Shown here one piece after another: positions 12,188 through 26,300 of a stretch of 64,000 nucleotides of DNA. The position numbers and the translations under genes are program-made. The DNA is from Phoronis australis (taxonomy: Eukaryota > Phoronida > Phoronidae), in contig NMRA01000128.1 of assembly GCA_002633005.1 (NCBI GenBank), positions 793,482 to 857,481 on the forward strand. The letters run 5' to 3'. Below the pieces are notes generated by a model. That model was not told the origin of the DNA. It was given only the letters and a program-made list of their open reading frames with translations, and made no database searches. How positions within the stretch are numbered: the stretch's first letter is position 1; each line of letters starts with the position of its first letter.

Positions 12188-14344
12188 GATAGTACATCCC
12201 CATAAAAAGTTACGCATTTCAAAATACAGCAAATAAAATCAAATGGCGGTTTTAGGAATGTATTATCTTGAGAATAGACTGTTCTTCGTTAAATGCTGTC
12301 TGTAAAAACTGCTGTCGTTTCAAGCACATGAAAGTAGCGTAATGTATAATTACTGTAACGATAACTCATTGTACTAAACATACTTGAATACTCATCAGTA
12401 TTTGACCAGTCTAATGTAGTTGAAAGACTTGAAATTGATAGATTTATTTTCAGGTAATTAAAGTAAAGCTGGTTTGATATTCTATGAATATTCTCGATGG
12501 CTAATCTACCGATTCACCTGAAACTATTGATTTTTGTTTTTCTATTTAGACCTGTCTATGTTTAGGTTAGTAAGACACAACAACATCACAAACAACATAA
12601 AATGGTGAATATGGATTTTGCTTATAGCCTTTTAAACATTAGGCATATGGTACATAATTGGTGAAATTTTAATCCCAATTGTGTTATATTGTCATTGTGC
12701 ATTATGTTTTTGTTTGGTTGTTTGTGCATATTTTTGTCTAGATTACTGTGGAGATTGACATGGGTGGCTGACTGTGAGTATAAATACTTTTGTTGGCTGT
12801 TTCATAAACCCACTTTCTGTTGCTTTATGTCGAAACAAATTGGTGTTTTTATATTGTACACAAGGTACTGTTGAGAACAGGTAATTTTAATCTTGGTCTG
12901 AATTTTTTTCATTCTGAAATATTCTACATCTTATGCATTGTGGGAACAAAAAAGTCTTTCGCGTGACCCAGTTTCTTATTCTGGAGTGCAAAACGGGTGG
13001 AGTTGACTTGGATGAATGCAGTTTTGCCCGATTTGGTTTAATATCCCACAATGCAGCAGTGGCAATTGACACCATCGTGGTTATAGAGAGTTTATGAAAA
13101 AACTAGGAAATGTCTCACTGTTTGTATTAAATCTACGGTATACAGGAATGAAAATGGCAATTGAAAGATTAAGATTATCAGCAATACACAGTAAAGTCTT
13201 TATTTATTATTTATTTAGTGTTGTTATTAATAACAGTGGTGTTGAATCTGTGGTTTTATGACTCACTATGTGCATTTTATGTTCAATCTATTTGTGTTTA
13301 CTACAGCATGATCAGCGTCACTGTCATTTGGCACACATTGTACATTGTTCAAAATGGCGTTGGAGTTGTTCCTAACTATTGTGATTGAATTATTTTTGAT
13401 ATACCATATGAGAGGTAATCATTGAGGAGTCCAATGAGGCATACAGACATTTTCTCAAATGGTGCTTATTTCTATTCCAGATCACAAAATTCATAATTAT
13501 TTGTTCTAGTCTATACGGCACTATTTTTAAAAATAACCAATTATATTTTCATCAACAAACAACATGAATCATCCCTGTCCTTCTGGCAGAGGTAAATAGA
13601 CAAAAAATTGGTGCATCCCGATTTTAAAAAGTAATCCCAAAATATAATTGATTCTCTTGAAGTCCAGCGTTATAATTGTCAGATTTTATTGTCAGGTATG
13701 TCTGCATATTTTTTAGCATTTTGACCTCTATTAGCATCACATGAAAAGTGTTCAAGACATCTCATATGGAGATAAGTGCAATTTTAATTCAATTAATTTT
13801 AAAAAATCAGGCCATTAAAAATAACCGATTTTCAGGGTGACCACTATGATATTTTGTTTCTCAGTATTCTGGCACAGCAGGCCACTTGATTGGTGATGGC
13901 GTCATCCATCTGAGCAACCGTTAACTCATCGGGAAATTTTTTGAACAACTTTGGCCATCGTAAATTTATGCTTTTTGTTGCACTGTATTTGTCAAATATG
14001 TGACCTTCACTATAGCTGTAAAAGTATGCCATGCTAAAAAGCAATACCACAAAGTAGATTATTATGTATGATGCACATCCATGCTTGTGACATGATGCAT
14101 TTCCATCAGCGGTTCATACAGGATTTCAAACTTAGGTTGTCCAAAGTGGGTTTACAAATTTCTCGGGGCATTCATGACCAATGATGCATGACTGGGTTTT
14201 GATGACTCAAATTGTTGTAACTGTGTTAGTATGTTACTTTGGTCACATGGGCCTGCAATAAAGATAAAGTACATATCTTGCATCATATCTAACGAGCTAC
14301 CAGAGCTGCTATTAGCAAATGCAAAGGTACTCCAATACAATAAC

Positions 14345-14512
14345 TGCCGGCTGTCTGATCACCTGGAACCATTTTTACGCTTTTATAGATAAAACCAAGC
14401 TGAGGAGCTAGAGACCTGACTCAGGGGTCCAGCAGTGTGCCCCAGTGTGAACCCACAACTTTGAGTAAAGGAAGCGGACACCAATCACACTAGGCCACAC
14501 TGTGTCCTCTAA
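14345..14512 (-). repeat. tRNA-derived SINE, copy 1
   Basis: This is a reverse-complement copy of the SINE at 18622-18840. Both contain GTGTGGCCT at the head, a B-box region (here TGTGGGTTCACAC), a GAGCTAG-type middle and a GTGATCAG-type tail. It lies in the first FH intron. Confidence 0.65.
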
Positions 14513-15764
14513 GAGACTCCAATGCTTAGTGTTTACTTTACTTGTGCACACAAACCCTGACAAGGATGTCCAAATGCTGAACTGAGCATCCCAGCAAGGG
14601 TTTCAAAATTTGAGTAAGGATGTACAGTGGGACAACCGAAGACACCTCGGAACATGACAACCTGGTTGTAATTACCGTTTGGCGTGCTGTATTGTTTTGA
14701 AAAGGAAGACAACCTCTATTTGTAGCATTTCCCTGATTACAAAATGAGTAGGAAATTATGGCCACTTGCTGTTAAGACTATACTTTACAATGAATTGGAA
14801 CAATTTGTAAGACCAACATTTTTCATATTTTGATGAGTGATTTGGTCATTTCCTTGATGTCACCAGTTGCAGTTATTATATGTAAATTGATTTTTGTTTT
14901 AATTGATACTTTTCTTCTTGTTATCTAAGCCTTTATATGTTGAAGGCTGTTACTGTTGATAAAAAGACATTATTTTCAATATCAAGTTAATAAGGGTAAA
15001 ATCTTACCAATTTCAAACAAAAGTTATATCCAAGATTAACCCCGTTTTCATTTTTCAAGACCTACTAACATGGTTGTAAGGAACTCAATTTGTCAAAACA
15101 GAGTAAGATGGTAGCTAATGGTACAAAACTTAAACATGGAAAACCTTTAAAAGTGATACAATAAAATTTCACTTGTCGGTCATGTTGTGTCTTAAATTGA
15201 TGAGATTTTACTGTAGTATCCCCATTGTCCTTTCTTGAAGAGCGTGAAACATGTGACATTGTAATGTGCCCTACAGTCAGTCACACGATTTGAAAATGAG
15301 CAACTTGTGCAAACTTATTATAATTTTATTATGACATTATTTATATTCCAACAGTTCTGTTCATTAACATCAAAATAGTCATTGTCACTACATTTTTTAT
15401 TTTGTTTTGCCAAGTATCAGTCTCCAGAGACCAGAGCAGCTTGCATAATTTGGCAATGATTTGCTTGTTTTGTTGTCTAGTCATTTAAATGAAAATATAA
15501 TATTTTGCACTGGTCATAATAACCATTCAAACCTCACCCAACTTGTTTCTCTGCAAACCAGGTTGGAGTTCTGAGATGAGATCTGTCTGATATGCACTGT
15601 CACATAGATGCATTGCTGGTTTCAGATCTTTGTATTCACAAGTAGTGTGTTACATGGAGACAGAATTGTGGTTTTGGATCTGTCTAGTTGCATGAACTGT
15701 GTCGTAAATAGGCACGATTCCTACACGATTCTGATCTCAGTCTGTTTTTCTGCTTCAATTTCAG

Positions 15765-17261
15765 GCAAGTGAGTTTAGAACTGAAACAGACAGCTTTGGT
15801 GCTATCCAAGTACCTGTCAACAAGTATTATGGAGCTAACACAGCTCGCTCAATAATGAACTTTGAAATTGGTGGACCAGCAGATCGAATGCCTGTAAGTT
15901 AACTAGATTAAGTAACTATGTTATACTTGTGTTCCACCACCTGATTTGGCTCCTTTCCCTAACAAGTTTCCATTTTGTCATGGCGAATTTGGATGGCCTA
16001 TGTCATACTTGAAAAGCAATATGAGTTTTAACTCGCGTGCTATTCTTTAGAAAAACAGAACATTTTGGGTGTTTGTCTCCAGGTCAGTGTGCTCTTTCCA
16101 AAGCTTTATATACACTCCCAGTCCTCACCGTGTGGCATTGACTTTCATGTTACATGTTGAATTCCTGTCGAATTTAACTTTTCTGCTCTGGAAAATCCTG
16201 AGTTACGTCAGTCTCTTCCTCACATGGCTTGTAGCAAATGGTGTTTTGTTATGATGCTGTAGTCTGTGAGATGGGGTTTTAAAAGCATTGTCTCTTCTAT
16301 TAATCATTAGCAATATTAAACAGCAACATAATTTTCTATTATCGTCACCTTAGTAATGAAATAGAGGATGGCACTGTGTAGTAACATATAAATAAAGAAA
16401 GCACATAGAGAAATTGGCATTCAGTATAAAATATTTTTCACATAATTTTCCTGTGAAAGCACCATTTCTCAATGCTTAACAGGGGTATTTACATCGAGGT
16501 AGGACAGTTTAGCTGTAAAAGTGATATGTATGTTAATGTTTATGTGATTAAATATTTTGTATCAACATTATTGCTTGCTCTGTATGCGAAGACTATCATG
16601 CTTTCTTTGCTAGTCATTTCACTTGCTGGGTTGTGAAATAGTTGTGCATTTCACTTGCTGTGTTGTGAAATAGTTGTACATTTCACATGCTCTGGTGACA
16701 GTTCGATTTGTTTCACAGATGGCTGTTATTAAAGGACTTGCTATCCTCAAACGGTCTGCTGCGGAAGTGAATAAGAAGTATGGCTTAGACAGCTCAGTTG
16801 CTGATATGATCGTCAAAGTGGCTGACGAGGTTTGCACTTTATTTTGGGACATTTGTGGGACATTAAGTGTAGAGTAATCTACTAACATGCCATTTAAATT
16901 GGGTCAAAGATACTGGGATTAAACCAGATTTGACATCTTTTATACTCACATGATACAATACTCAATATTCTTATTATATTGAGAACATAAAGACATGTAG
17001 CCAAGCTTATTGTACATGCATAAACTCAAAAAAGATTTTTAAGTGAAGTGTAAATGTAAATCTGCTGTTTTTGTTGATTTGTAATATGGGCCAGTGGCCT
17101 GTTTACTCTAATAATCATATGTGTTAATAATCATGTATGTATGTATGAGTTCGTGTGAGTGTGTGTGTGTGTATGTGTGTGTGTGTGTGTGCGTGGGTGC
17201 GTGCATGGGAGTAAGCGAATTAGCGACTGTATGAATGAATGTATGTATGTGCGTATGTATG

Positions 17262-17328
<67 letters not shown>

Positions 17329-20300
17329 ACGTCTGTATGTCTGTATTTGTATGTTTATTATCAGCTAAAAAATTAACAATAAGGGTTTACAAAACATCTT
17401 GCAAAGTTAATGTTATGACTCGTTCAGTACGAGTATAATAAACAGAAAATTACGAGTCATTACTGAACTTACTTTAAATGAAAGGCAACGTATTGCCAGC
17501 CTCTGCTGGCTTTTTCAAGCCTGTGCGACTTCTGGTGGATTCGGTCAGAGTTGAGAAAATTGGCGGGGGGAAACTTTATTTACCCTCTGAAAGGGATCTG
17601 GTCACAGCTTTGACCTTGACAATTTGCTAATCCTTGACAACTAGAAAAACTGGTGTGAACGGGGAGTCAAGGAGTGTATACACAAAAGAATTGAAAATCC
17701 ATCTTGGAACTGAACAAGAGGCTTGAGATTCAACCTATCACACACCTGGGACAGGATTCTGACTAAAGTTTCCTGCCGATTTTCTGAACTCCAACAGAAT
17801 CCACCAGAGGACGCACAGGCTTGAAAAAGGCAGCAGAGGCTGGCGAAACGTTGCCTTTCATCTCATGTAAGTTCAGTAACAACTCATAATTTTCTGCATA
17901 TTTTGCAGAGTTAAGAAAGAAACAAAAATAATCACAAATAATAAGTAACGATGTTAGGTAAGAGAGCAATAAAGACATGTTCACACTCAAATATATGGAC
18001 TGAATTAATGTATATTATTTGTAAACAAAAATGAGGTATGCACCATGTGCTCATGGAGAGTAACTAAAGGACTTTCATCCTGAAAAACTCGCTGTTAATT
18101 TGAATTGTTCCTATGATCACGCTGCAGTCGGTACTAGAGAAAAGGCATAGAATAAGTCTTTTATCTGGTTTTATTTGTCTGACATGACCTCACAGGATAA
18201 GAAGATGACTAATGCTGAAAAAAGATAATCTTGGCTTTGTGATAATCTGAGTTTAAGATAATCACATTCCATGTTTTCACTATGACACCAAATCAAAAAT
18301 GGACTTCATCATTTTTAAAGCTACGTTTCACTCTCATTTGTTTATCTTTGAAAAACAAAAATTAAATTACACGTTTTGCGCTTGTGATATCTCTCTCGTG
18401 ATATTCCTAACCGTGACAGAACTCTAATTTCTTTACCAACAAGAACATCGAAACCATCGAGAAAACGAATAATACAATTTTCAAATTTGTTTTAACAAGT
18501 TAAAAAGTTAATATGCAGCTTCTCAATTTCTGTTCTCATGTTAATGATGGTGTTGATATTGTCGATGTTAATGAAACTGGAATCCTGACACGTCAGACCA
18601 ATATTATGAGAGTAGAGGAGACAGTGTGGCCTGGTTGATAAGTGCCCGCTTTCATTACTCAAGGTCGTGGGTTCGAGTCACAACAGGTCACACTGGTAAA
18701 CCCTTGAGCCAGGTTTCTAGCTCCTCAGCTCGGTTTTAACCATGTATTAATAAAGCATAAAAATATTTCCAGGTGATCAGTGCAATGGGCCCACATGCGA
18801 GGTCTGCGCACGTCTGGTACAACGTGTATCAGACCGCCTACAATTAAAAAGTAAAAAAAATATATTATGAGAGTAAAGGGTCTAATTTTTTAAGCAAGAA
18901 GTTAAATTATTGTTAACCGTAGGTTATTTGGTGGGCGGGGGCCAATTGCCCACCATGTTCAGGCTAAAATTAAGAAATGAACAAGAAAAAATTCGAGCAG
19001 CTCATCATCCAATGAAAAAGACGTGAAAGACATGTTGAACGGGTTGAAATCGGTGGTGGCCATGAGGTGAAGTTCTCATATGCCATCATTTGATCAAAGC
19101 TACCTATGTCATATGCCCCCAAACAGTCAACTCTACATACACATATGTTGGTTTTGCACCATTCATTTCCTCCTTGTTGGTTAGTTGTTACCTTGAACAC
19201 CCAGTAGATAATAGCTCACATAGATCCAAGATTTCTTAAACAGTCTTGCATAATATATGAAACAAAATAAACATATAACACTATTAGTTTTCCCATGTGT
19301 AGTGATATAAGTACCCATCGGAAGACAGTTTTTTTTTATTGTTTAGTGATTTGCCCTATGTTTCGTTGCTTGGTTACTAGAAACTCAACGGAGATTCCAA
19401 GAACCCCTGAGGAAATCGGAAATCACTTGAATGAACATGTACACTACTGTTTTTTTCTTTTTATAAAACAAATTTGTAAATAGTGCAACATGTTTATTTT
19501 TGTTGTTGATAGCATTTGTAATGCTTCAGTGTTGTTATTTTCATTGTTGGTGTTGGTGTTATCTATGTCTGTAGTTTTTCACATTTTGATTATAAAAGCT
19601 GTTGTCCTTTTTTTAAACCTAGATTATTGCTGGTAAGCTAGATGACCATTTTCCCTTGGTGATCTGGCAGACAGGGTCGGGTACCCAGACCAATATGAAC
19701 GTCAATGAAGTGATCAGCAACAGAGCTATTGAATTAATGGGTGGAGTGATGGGCTCCAAGACTCCTGTACATCCTAATGATCACGTCAACAAAAGCCAGG
19801 TAAGTCAGATTACGGGTGTTTTGGGTACGGTCATGCTCACTTCCTGCTCTGTAAGTCCTTCATTGAAGTAGTAGTAAATACAGTAATGGTGCGTTCGTGA
19901 AACATGGCTGAAATGCATTTCGAAATTTATGTAAAGCAAGTTGATGTTGTTTAACTTTTGCTTTGTAATTCTACAATGTGTTCTAAGTTAGGTTAGTGTT
20001 AAGGTCATGTTTGGCGTTATCAATAAGTCTTTGCAATTAGCCAAAAATCTACAAAAATATAGGTATTCACTTCGTAAAAGTATATTTTTTTCTTAAAGTA
20101 GAAAGCCTGTAGAGCTTGATTTTAATGTACCAATTAGTCATTTGGTGTAAAAACAAAGATAGATTTAGTTGTATAACAAGAATATAAATAACATGGCCTA
20201 ATTTCATTTGATATTAGAGTTCTAAAATGAAATCTTAAATTCGCTGCATAGGCGGATTTAGGGGGGGGGGCAGAGGGCCCGGGCCCCCCTTGGCTGCCGC

Positions 20301-23300
20301 AAAAAAAACAGCAAGAGTGTGAAACAAGATTTAAATGTGTGCAGTTTTAGTGTTTGGGGGGGGCTCAGATCCAATTTCAAGTGTCAAATTCGGAACTAAG
20401 GCAAAGTATAGGCTCTCCCGCGACATCCCAGGAGACCGGCAGTGGCGCTGCTCACTACAACTCCGTTTCCGTCGTCTGCTCCACTGTGCAATGAAGAAAA
20501 TGTACTTCATTTTTTAAAGAAAATGGAACCTGAGTGACGATGAAAAACAGAAGCTGCTGGTAAGATGCGAATCCTAATCGAAGCCTTAGTGAATCACTCA
20601 GAAACTCATAATTCTCTCTTTGTCAATCCTTAACTTAGACGATTTCCAAAGCAATCCCGTTATTATTCCCAACACGAAAAACGGATTTGGTGTTTTGGGC
20701 ATTTGAAGACTATTTTAAATACAACAAATTTGTTACGAACCGATTGCACAAAATATAAAACATGTAATAAGCATTACAAAAAGAAGTAGGTTTCATGCAC
20801 AAACGCTGTAGGTCTCTTAGTATTAGATTAGGAGTTAAATCGTGGTGGTGTAGTGGTAAAGCATGCGCGCTCTATCCGCCGAGTCATGAGTTCGAGTCTG
20901 CGGTTTTTGCAGTTTTTCCTGTTTGATACGTTCTCCATGTTTCTTTTGCCTTTTTTCTTGGATAATACTTCAAGAATCAAGGAAAATGCTTGATTTTTAG
21001 AGGAAAAAACAGAAAAATTTCCTGGGCAGTAGGGGGGTTTGACCTCCCCCCATTTGGTGCTATGCGCATCTACAATCGTGGTTTGCGCAAATGCTTACAG
21101 ACATAATGTTGGGCCCCCCTTGTGATATCCTAGATCCGCCACTTCGCTGTTACGGTTTCTTTAAAATATTTTATTTTATGCAACTTTTGAATTTTTTCTT
21201 AAGAATCATAACCGTCTTATTTTTTCTAACCCTCATACAAAAGTCGGACATTTTAAAAACAATTTCTATGAACAGCTTTTTGGAGAAGAGAACATAAAGC
21301 CTGGTATGTGAAAGTTTCATAGGAATCCTATTCTCCATTTCTCAAGATATGATGTTCTGAACTTAGCCATATTTGGACATTTTCTTTATGACTTTTCCCA
21401 TAGTCAGCGATCAACTGCTGACTTGACAAAAAATCGTCCATTAGCAATCAACAAACGTCATCGACAATAGTTGGAAACGGGTATTCATTTGAAGTCAAAA
21501 ATTTGGTATCACTCGAAGCCAAGCATCATTGACTACGTTTTGTGTGCAGTCATTCAAACTAGGAAACTGGCAGAAGTTAGAGCCACACCGTGCCACATCC
21601 AACATATGGAGTGACAGATCAACATGAGATTCATTGTATTTGATGTCAATAAAACTACTTGGAAATGGTTCAACTAAATATAAACCTTACCAATAGGTAA
21701 TCTTATCTTCAGTAGAGTACTGCAATAATTTCTTATTATTTACATGCAAATATTATATTAAATATTTTGATAATGTTGTCACAACTGTCAGAAGATAACT
21801 TATAATGCAACATTACAAAGCCATACATCACTAATATCTTTACAGAGCTCCAATGATACATTCCCAACTGCCATGCACGTTGCGGTTGCTATGGAAATTC
21901 ACCAACATTTGTTGCCAGGTTTACAAGTACTCCATGATGCTTTAAAGGCAAAGTCTGAAGAATTTAGAGATATTGTCAAGATAGGTAGAACTCACACTAT
22001 GGTAAGATTGCTGGGTTTGCATTTTGTTGCCTAAATTATGTTTTTGACTGTAGGGCAGAAAAAACAGTCCATGATTTAAGTGTGTAGGGAAGTGTGTGGA
22101 TTTATGGTCTTTAAAATGTATACAGTGTAAAGTAATATTATAGTTCTACTCTGTGAGCATGTTATGCCTTTTATAAAAAATATGCGAAATGTTGACTTTT
22201 GCTTGTATGTCATACTGTTCATTAACGTAAATCCACCATGGTATTGATCACAGTCGCATTCAAGAAAGCTGCTGTTTTGCCATATTGCATATAATTAAGT
22301 GCTACTTATCACTGTAGTTAAGTGCTACTTATCACTGTAGTTAAGTGCTACTTATCACTGTAGTTAAGTGCTACTTATCACTGTAGTTAAGTGCTACTTA
22401 TCACTGTAGTTGTGACGACGGATGTGTGAATTTGATCACTCTAACAAACATTCAGCCATGGCAGATAAACTAGTTATCTCTGTATCTAAAGCTCTTTCAG
22501 AAACAAGGGACTATTTTGCTAGTCTGATACCTATGAAAAATGCAAGCAAGAAGACAATGTTTTATCAACTTTTGATTTTTAAAAGCATCATAAGTAGTCT
22601 CGAATTGCTCACTCGTCGATGGATGCCTGATCAGACTTCTGTTGAAGTAGCTAAGTTGCTGACAAAGTGTAACCTTCCTCTTGAAATATACATCAAAACC
22701 CCATAGCTGAATGAGGGCGTTCTGGGCGACGATACAAGTATCTAACAAACCCATGCCAAGTTTTCTAAAAGACCTCCTGAAGGCTCATTTTCGGTAAAAT
22801 GAATGTTTCCGAAAGACCCCCAGTAACTTCGATTTACAATTGTCAAGAAGTAAGATTAAATGATGACAACACAATGGTCAAATGTCAAAATTTTGTAACA
22901 GGCACTTAAAACAGTGTGACTTTTTGATCTTTAAGGATGCTGTCCCTCTAACGCTGGGGCAAGAGTTTAGTGGTTATCTTCAACAAGTTGCCAATGGAAT
23001 TGAGAGAGTGAAGGGAGCCCTTCCTCGGCTGTACCAGTTGGCTGCAGGTATGATCTTGTCCTCACCTGTTTGAAGTGTTTAGCTGTTGTATGGGGACATG
23101 CTCACCCTAGGACCTGTTGTTATCAACAGACTTCAGTCATAGCTGAGGGTGACATACATTTCATTACAGTCTGTGGTTCATGGAGGTGGTCATTAAGTCT
23201 GAATGCAGACTACAGTCAATTTATTATCTGTCGCGTTGTTTTGTGCCTTTAAAAACACAGCGTTGAATTTAGCAATAACATGCCTTTGCTAGCCTTAGGT

Positions 23301-26300
23301 ACACCCTGGCATGTGACCTTTAATTAAACAGGATCCAGGTGTTGTGAAGTATTTAGAGCTTTTATTCATTGCTGTTTACCGGTCTGTAACTAAATATAAT
23401 GAGCAATTTAGTGACATAAGTTCAATATGTAGAAATCTGATCAATCATCAATCAGCCTCAGCAGCATAAACATTAAGTCTGAATAAACATTTACAATGAA
23501 AAAAATATGAATTTGGTTTTAGAAAATTAACTTGTCAGTGTGGCTTGGGCACGTAAATGATAGTATATTAAACAATTTCATCTTGATTATCAACTGAAAA
23601 GCAGGTTAAGTGTATGAACAATAAATTAATGTATTATGGGTAAAATTTATTTTGTCTTAATTCCTCTGGTTGAAACATAGGGGGCACTGCTGTTGGTACA
23701 GGCTTGAATTCAAAACCAGGATTCGGTGAGGAAGTGGCCAAACGTATTGCTTCATATACAGGTAAAGATTTACGGTTATTGTTGTCTTAGGATATCCAGA
23801 CGAAATCACTGCAAAGTATTTTTGTGTAAATACCTAGTATATCTGGTTGCCAAGTTAGTAATTTCTTTACTGTAGCTTGTGTTGGGCAATCATATCTGGT
23901 AAAATTCAGACTTTACACTAGATTTAGCTTAATTTATTTATGTTAGACCATTATCACAGTAGTGCCTTTTATGAATTGTATTTTGAAAATTCGCCATACA
24001 AAATACAAATCAAATTGCACTGTGTATTTCAGGACAGTACTATTAAATTTTTCGGTTGTCATCATGTCTAGGTCTTCCGTTCGTGACTGCTCCCAATAAG
24101 TTTGAGGCACTGGCAGCCAAGGACGCATTAGTGGAGCTTAATGGATGTTTGAACACAGTAGCTTGCAGTCTCATGAAGGTCGCTAATGACATACGCTTCC
24201 TGGGCTCTGGGCCTCGCTGTGGTCTGGGAGAGTTGAGGTTACCTGCTAATGAACCCGGCAGTAGTATAATGCCAGGTATGAAAAACTGTGTTAAGGGTGT
24301 TGTAAAGAAATGTTTTTGTATTACTGAAAGTTAATTATTTTCGTGAAACAAATGACTTTGTTTTGTCTGAGAAACAAGGTCTATTATTGTGTATAAATAA
24401 GTGGCGTGCTCACCAGATTTAAAGTGTTTGCGATAAAGTCTATGATTGTTGTCCAAAATAACAAATACTTTCATCAGGATGAATGTTTTTCTGAAAGTTT
24501 TTGTGGACATATTTGAGAAGGCAGTCCTGAAGTAAAGGCTGGTTATAAGTTGTGTTCTGGTGACAAAAAACAAGTTTCATCACCAGCATATTTTGTGTTT
24601 TAATGTAAAATCATAGTACTTTCCTTTCTTTGGATTGAAGTTGGTTACAATAAATTGTCTGACGACAAAAATTAACCCACATTGACAAGCAAACTTTATG
24701 AGCCTGATGAAGCAATAGGGAACTTAGATTTTTCTTAACCTTAAAATGATGTGTAATCTGAAAAAGGAATAAGGTGAGAATGATTTTATGGTAAATGATC
24801 TGAATTTATGTTTTTCCCCTACTTTGGTGACGGGAAATAATCACGTAAGTTTACATAGTTGTCATTCTGACCGTAGGTTTGTGCATCCTTGCAGAGAACA
24901 GTATTTTTCTGTACCACTACGGGCATTTCTCATCATATTTCAGCCAAATTTTTAAAAAGGTATGCTTATGAATTGCCGTAGTGCGTATTGTTGGCATTTT
25001 GCAATTCAACACTCTTCACAAATTTTGATTCGTTCTTGACTTTCATGCTTTCATATAGGGAAATGCTCTTCTCTGCAGAATTTCTATATTTCAAATGTGG
25101 ATTTCGATGAAGTGCTGTTTGATATATCATCAGTACTTTGTAATTCTGCAACATTTTCATGAATTTTGGTCCATTTTTGATTTTCATGCATCAGCATACA
25201 GAAATGCTCTTCTGTGTGCAACTTCTACATCTCTCTAGAGATTTCAGTCAGGCTTTCAAAACAGTATGCTTACGAAGCGCTGTACTGCAAACTGTCGGCA
25301 TTTTGCAAGTCGAGCATTTTGCTCCTGAATTTGGCGTGATCTTGATTTTCACGAATGTGTATTGAAATCTGACCATAATGCGTATCATTGGCGTTTTACA
25401 ATTTGACCATATTTTCTTGAATTTTGGCCTGGGCCTGTTCTTGATTTTCACATATCTGTTTTGGTATCTGCTGCCTTGTTTGGAACTCCTACATTTTTCA
25501 GATTTTGGTCAAACTTTAAAGCAAGTAAGCTTACGAAGAGTAAGAAAATGTTCTTCTTAGCACAACTACACCTACATTTCATATAGGATTTCAACCAAAC
25601 TTTCAAAAGAATAATGCTTAAGAAGTGCCGTAGTGCATGTCTTTAGCACTGTGTGATTGGCCCATACTTTCCTCAGTTTGAGCCCATTCTCAATTTTCAT
25701 GCATGTATGTAGGGAAGTGTTTAGCCCCCTACAGGTTGGAACGTCATATGTCACATGTGGCTGAATAATTTCAATTAAAGCATGATTGCTGCATTATTCT
25801 CCAAAATGCTGTCTGGAAGGATATTTGCAATTTTCATTTTTGAATAAAAATCTATGTTTGTCGTGGTGGAACCATTTCTTATGCATCATTTTCAAAGTTA
25901 TGAGTTACCCAAAAAGAAGGGGAAAATTTTGCTAACTTTGAAACATCATATGTCAGAAATGGCTCATTGATTTCAAACGAAACACAATTTAGCCTGTATT
26001 GTTCTCCAGAACACTGTCTGTAGTTATTTTTTTAATTTTTACTTTTGAATAAAAAGCTATCGAAAATTGGGATTTGTGATTTTTATGATAACATAAAAAG
26101 TTGCTTGATATAAAACTGAAAAGGTAATTTAGAAAACAGTGATAACTTTTTGAGATTTCATCTTGAAGACCTATTTCAAAAGATATTAGACCACTCTCTT
26201 GATGCTGTATGTTTTCTACGAATGTACCTTTTCTCTAAATTTCAAAAAAGAAGTTCACATTACCCAATCAATGACAAATTAAAATAACATCCACTCTTCC

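Noticed and set aside
17159-17438. Cys-rich open frames (VCLS repeats)
   Set aside because: They are translations of the TG and TCTG microsatellites.
20838-20906. Functional tRNA gene
   Set aside because: A and B boxes are present but no 7-bp acceptor stem pairs; it is SINE-like. The same applies to 8104-8185, 18622-18700 and 56500-56570.
22295-22409. CRISPR-like array
   Set aside because: The 23-bp units are directly adjacent without spacers, in an animal intron.
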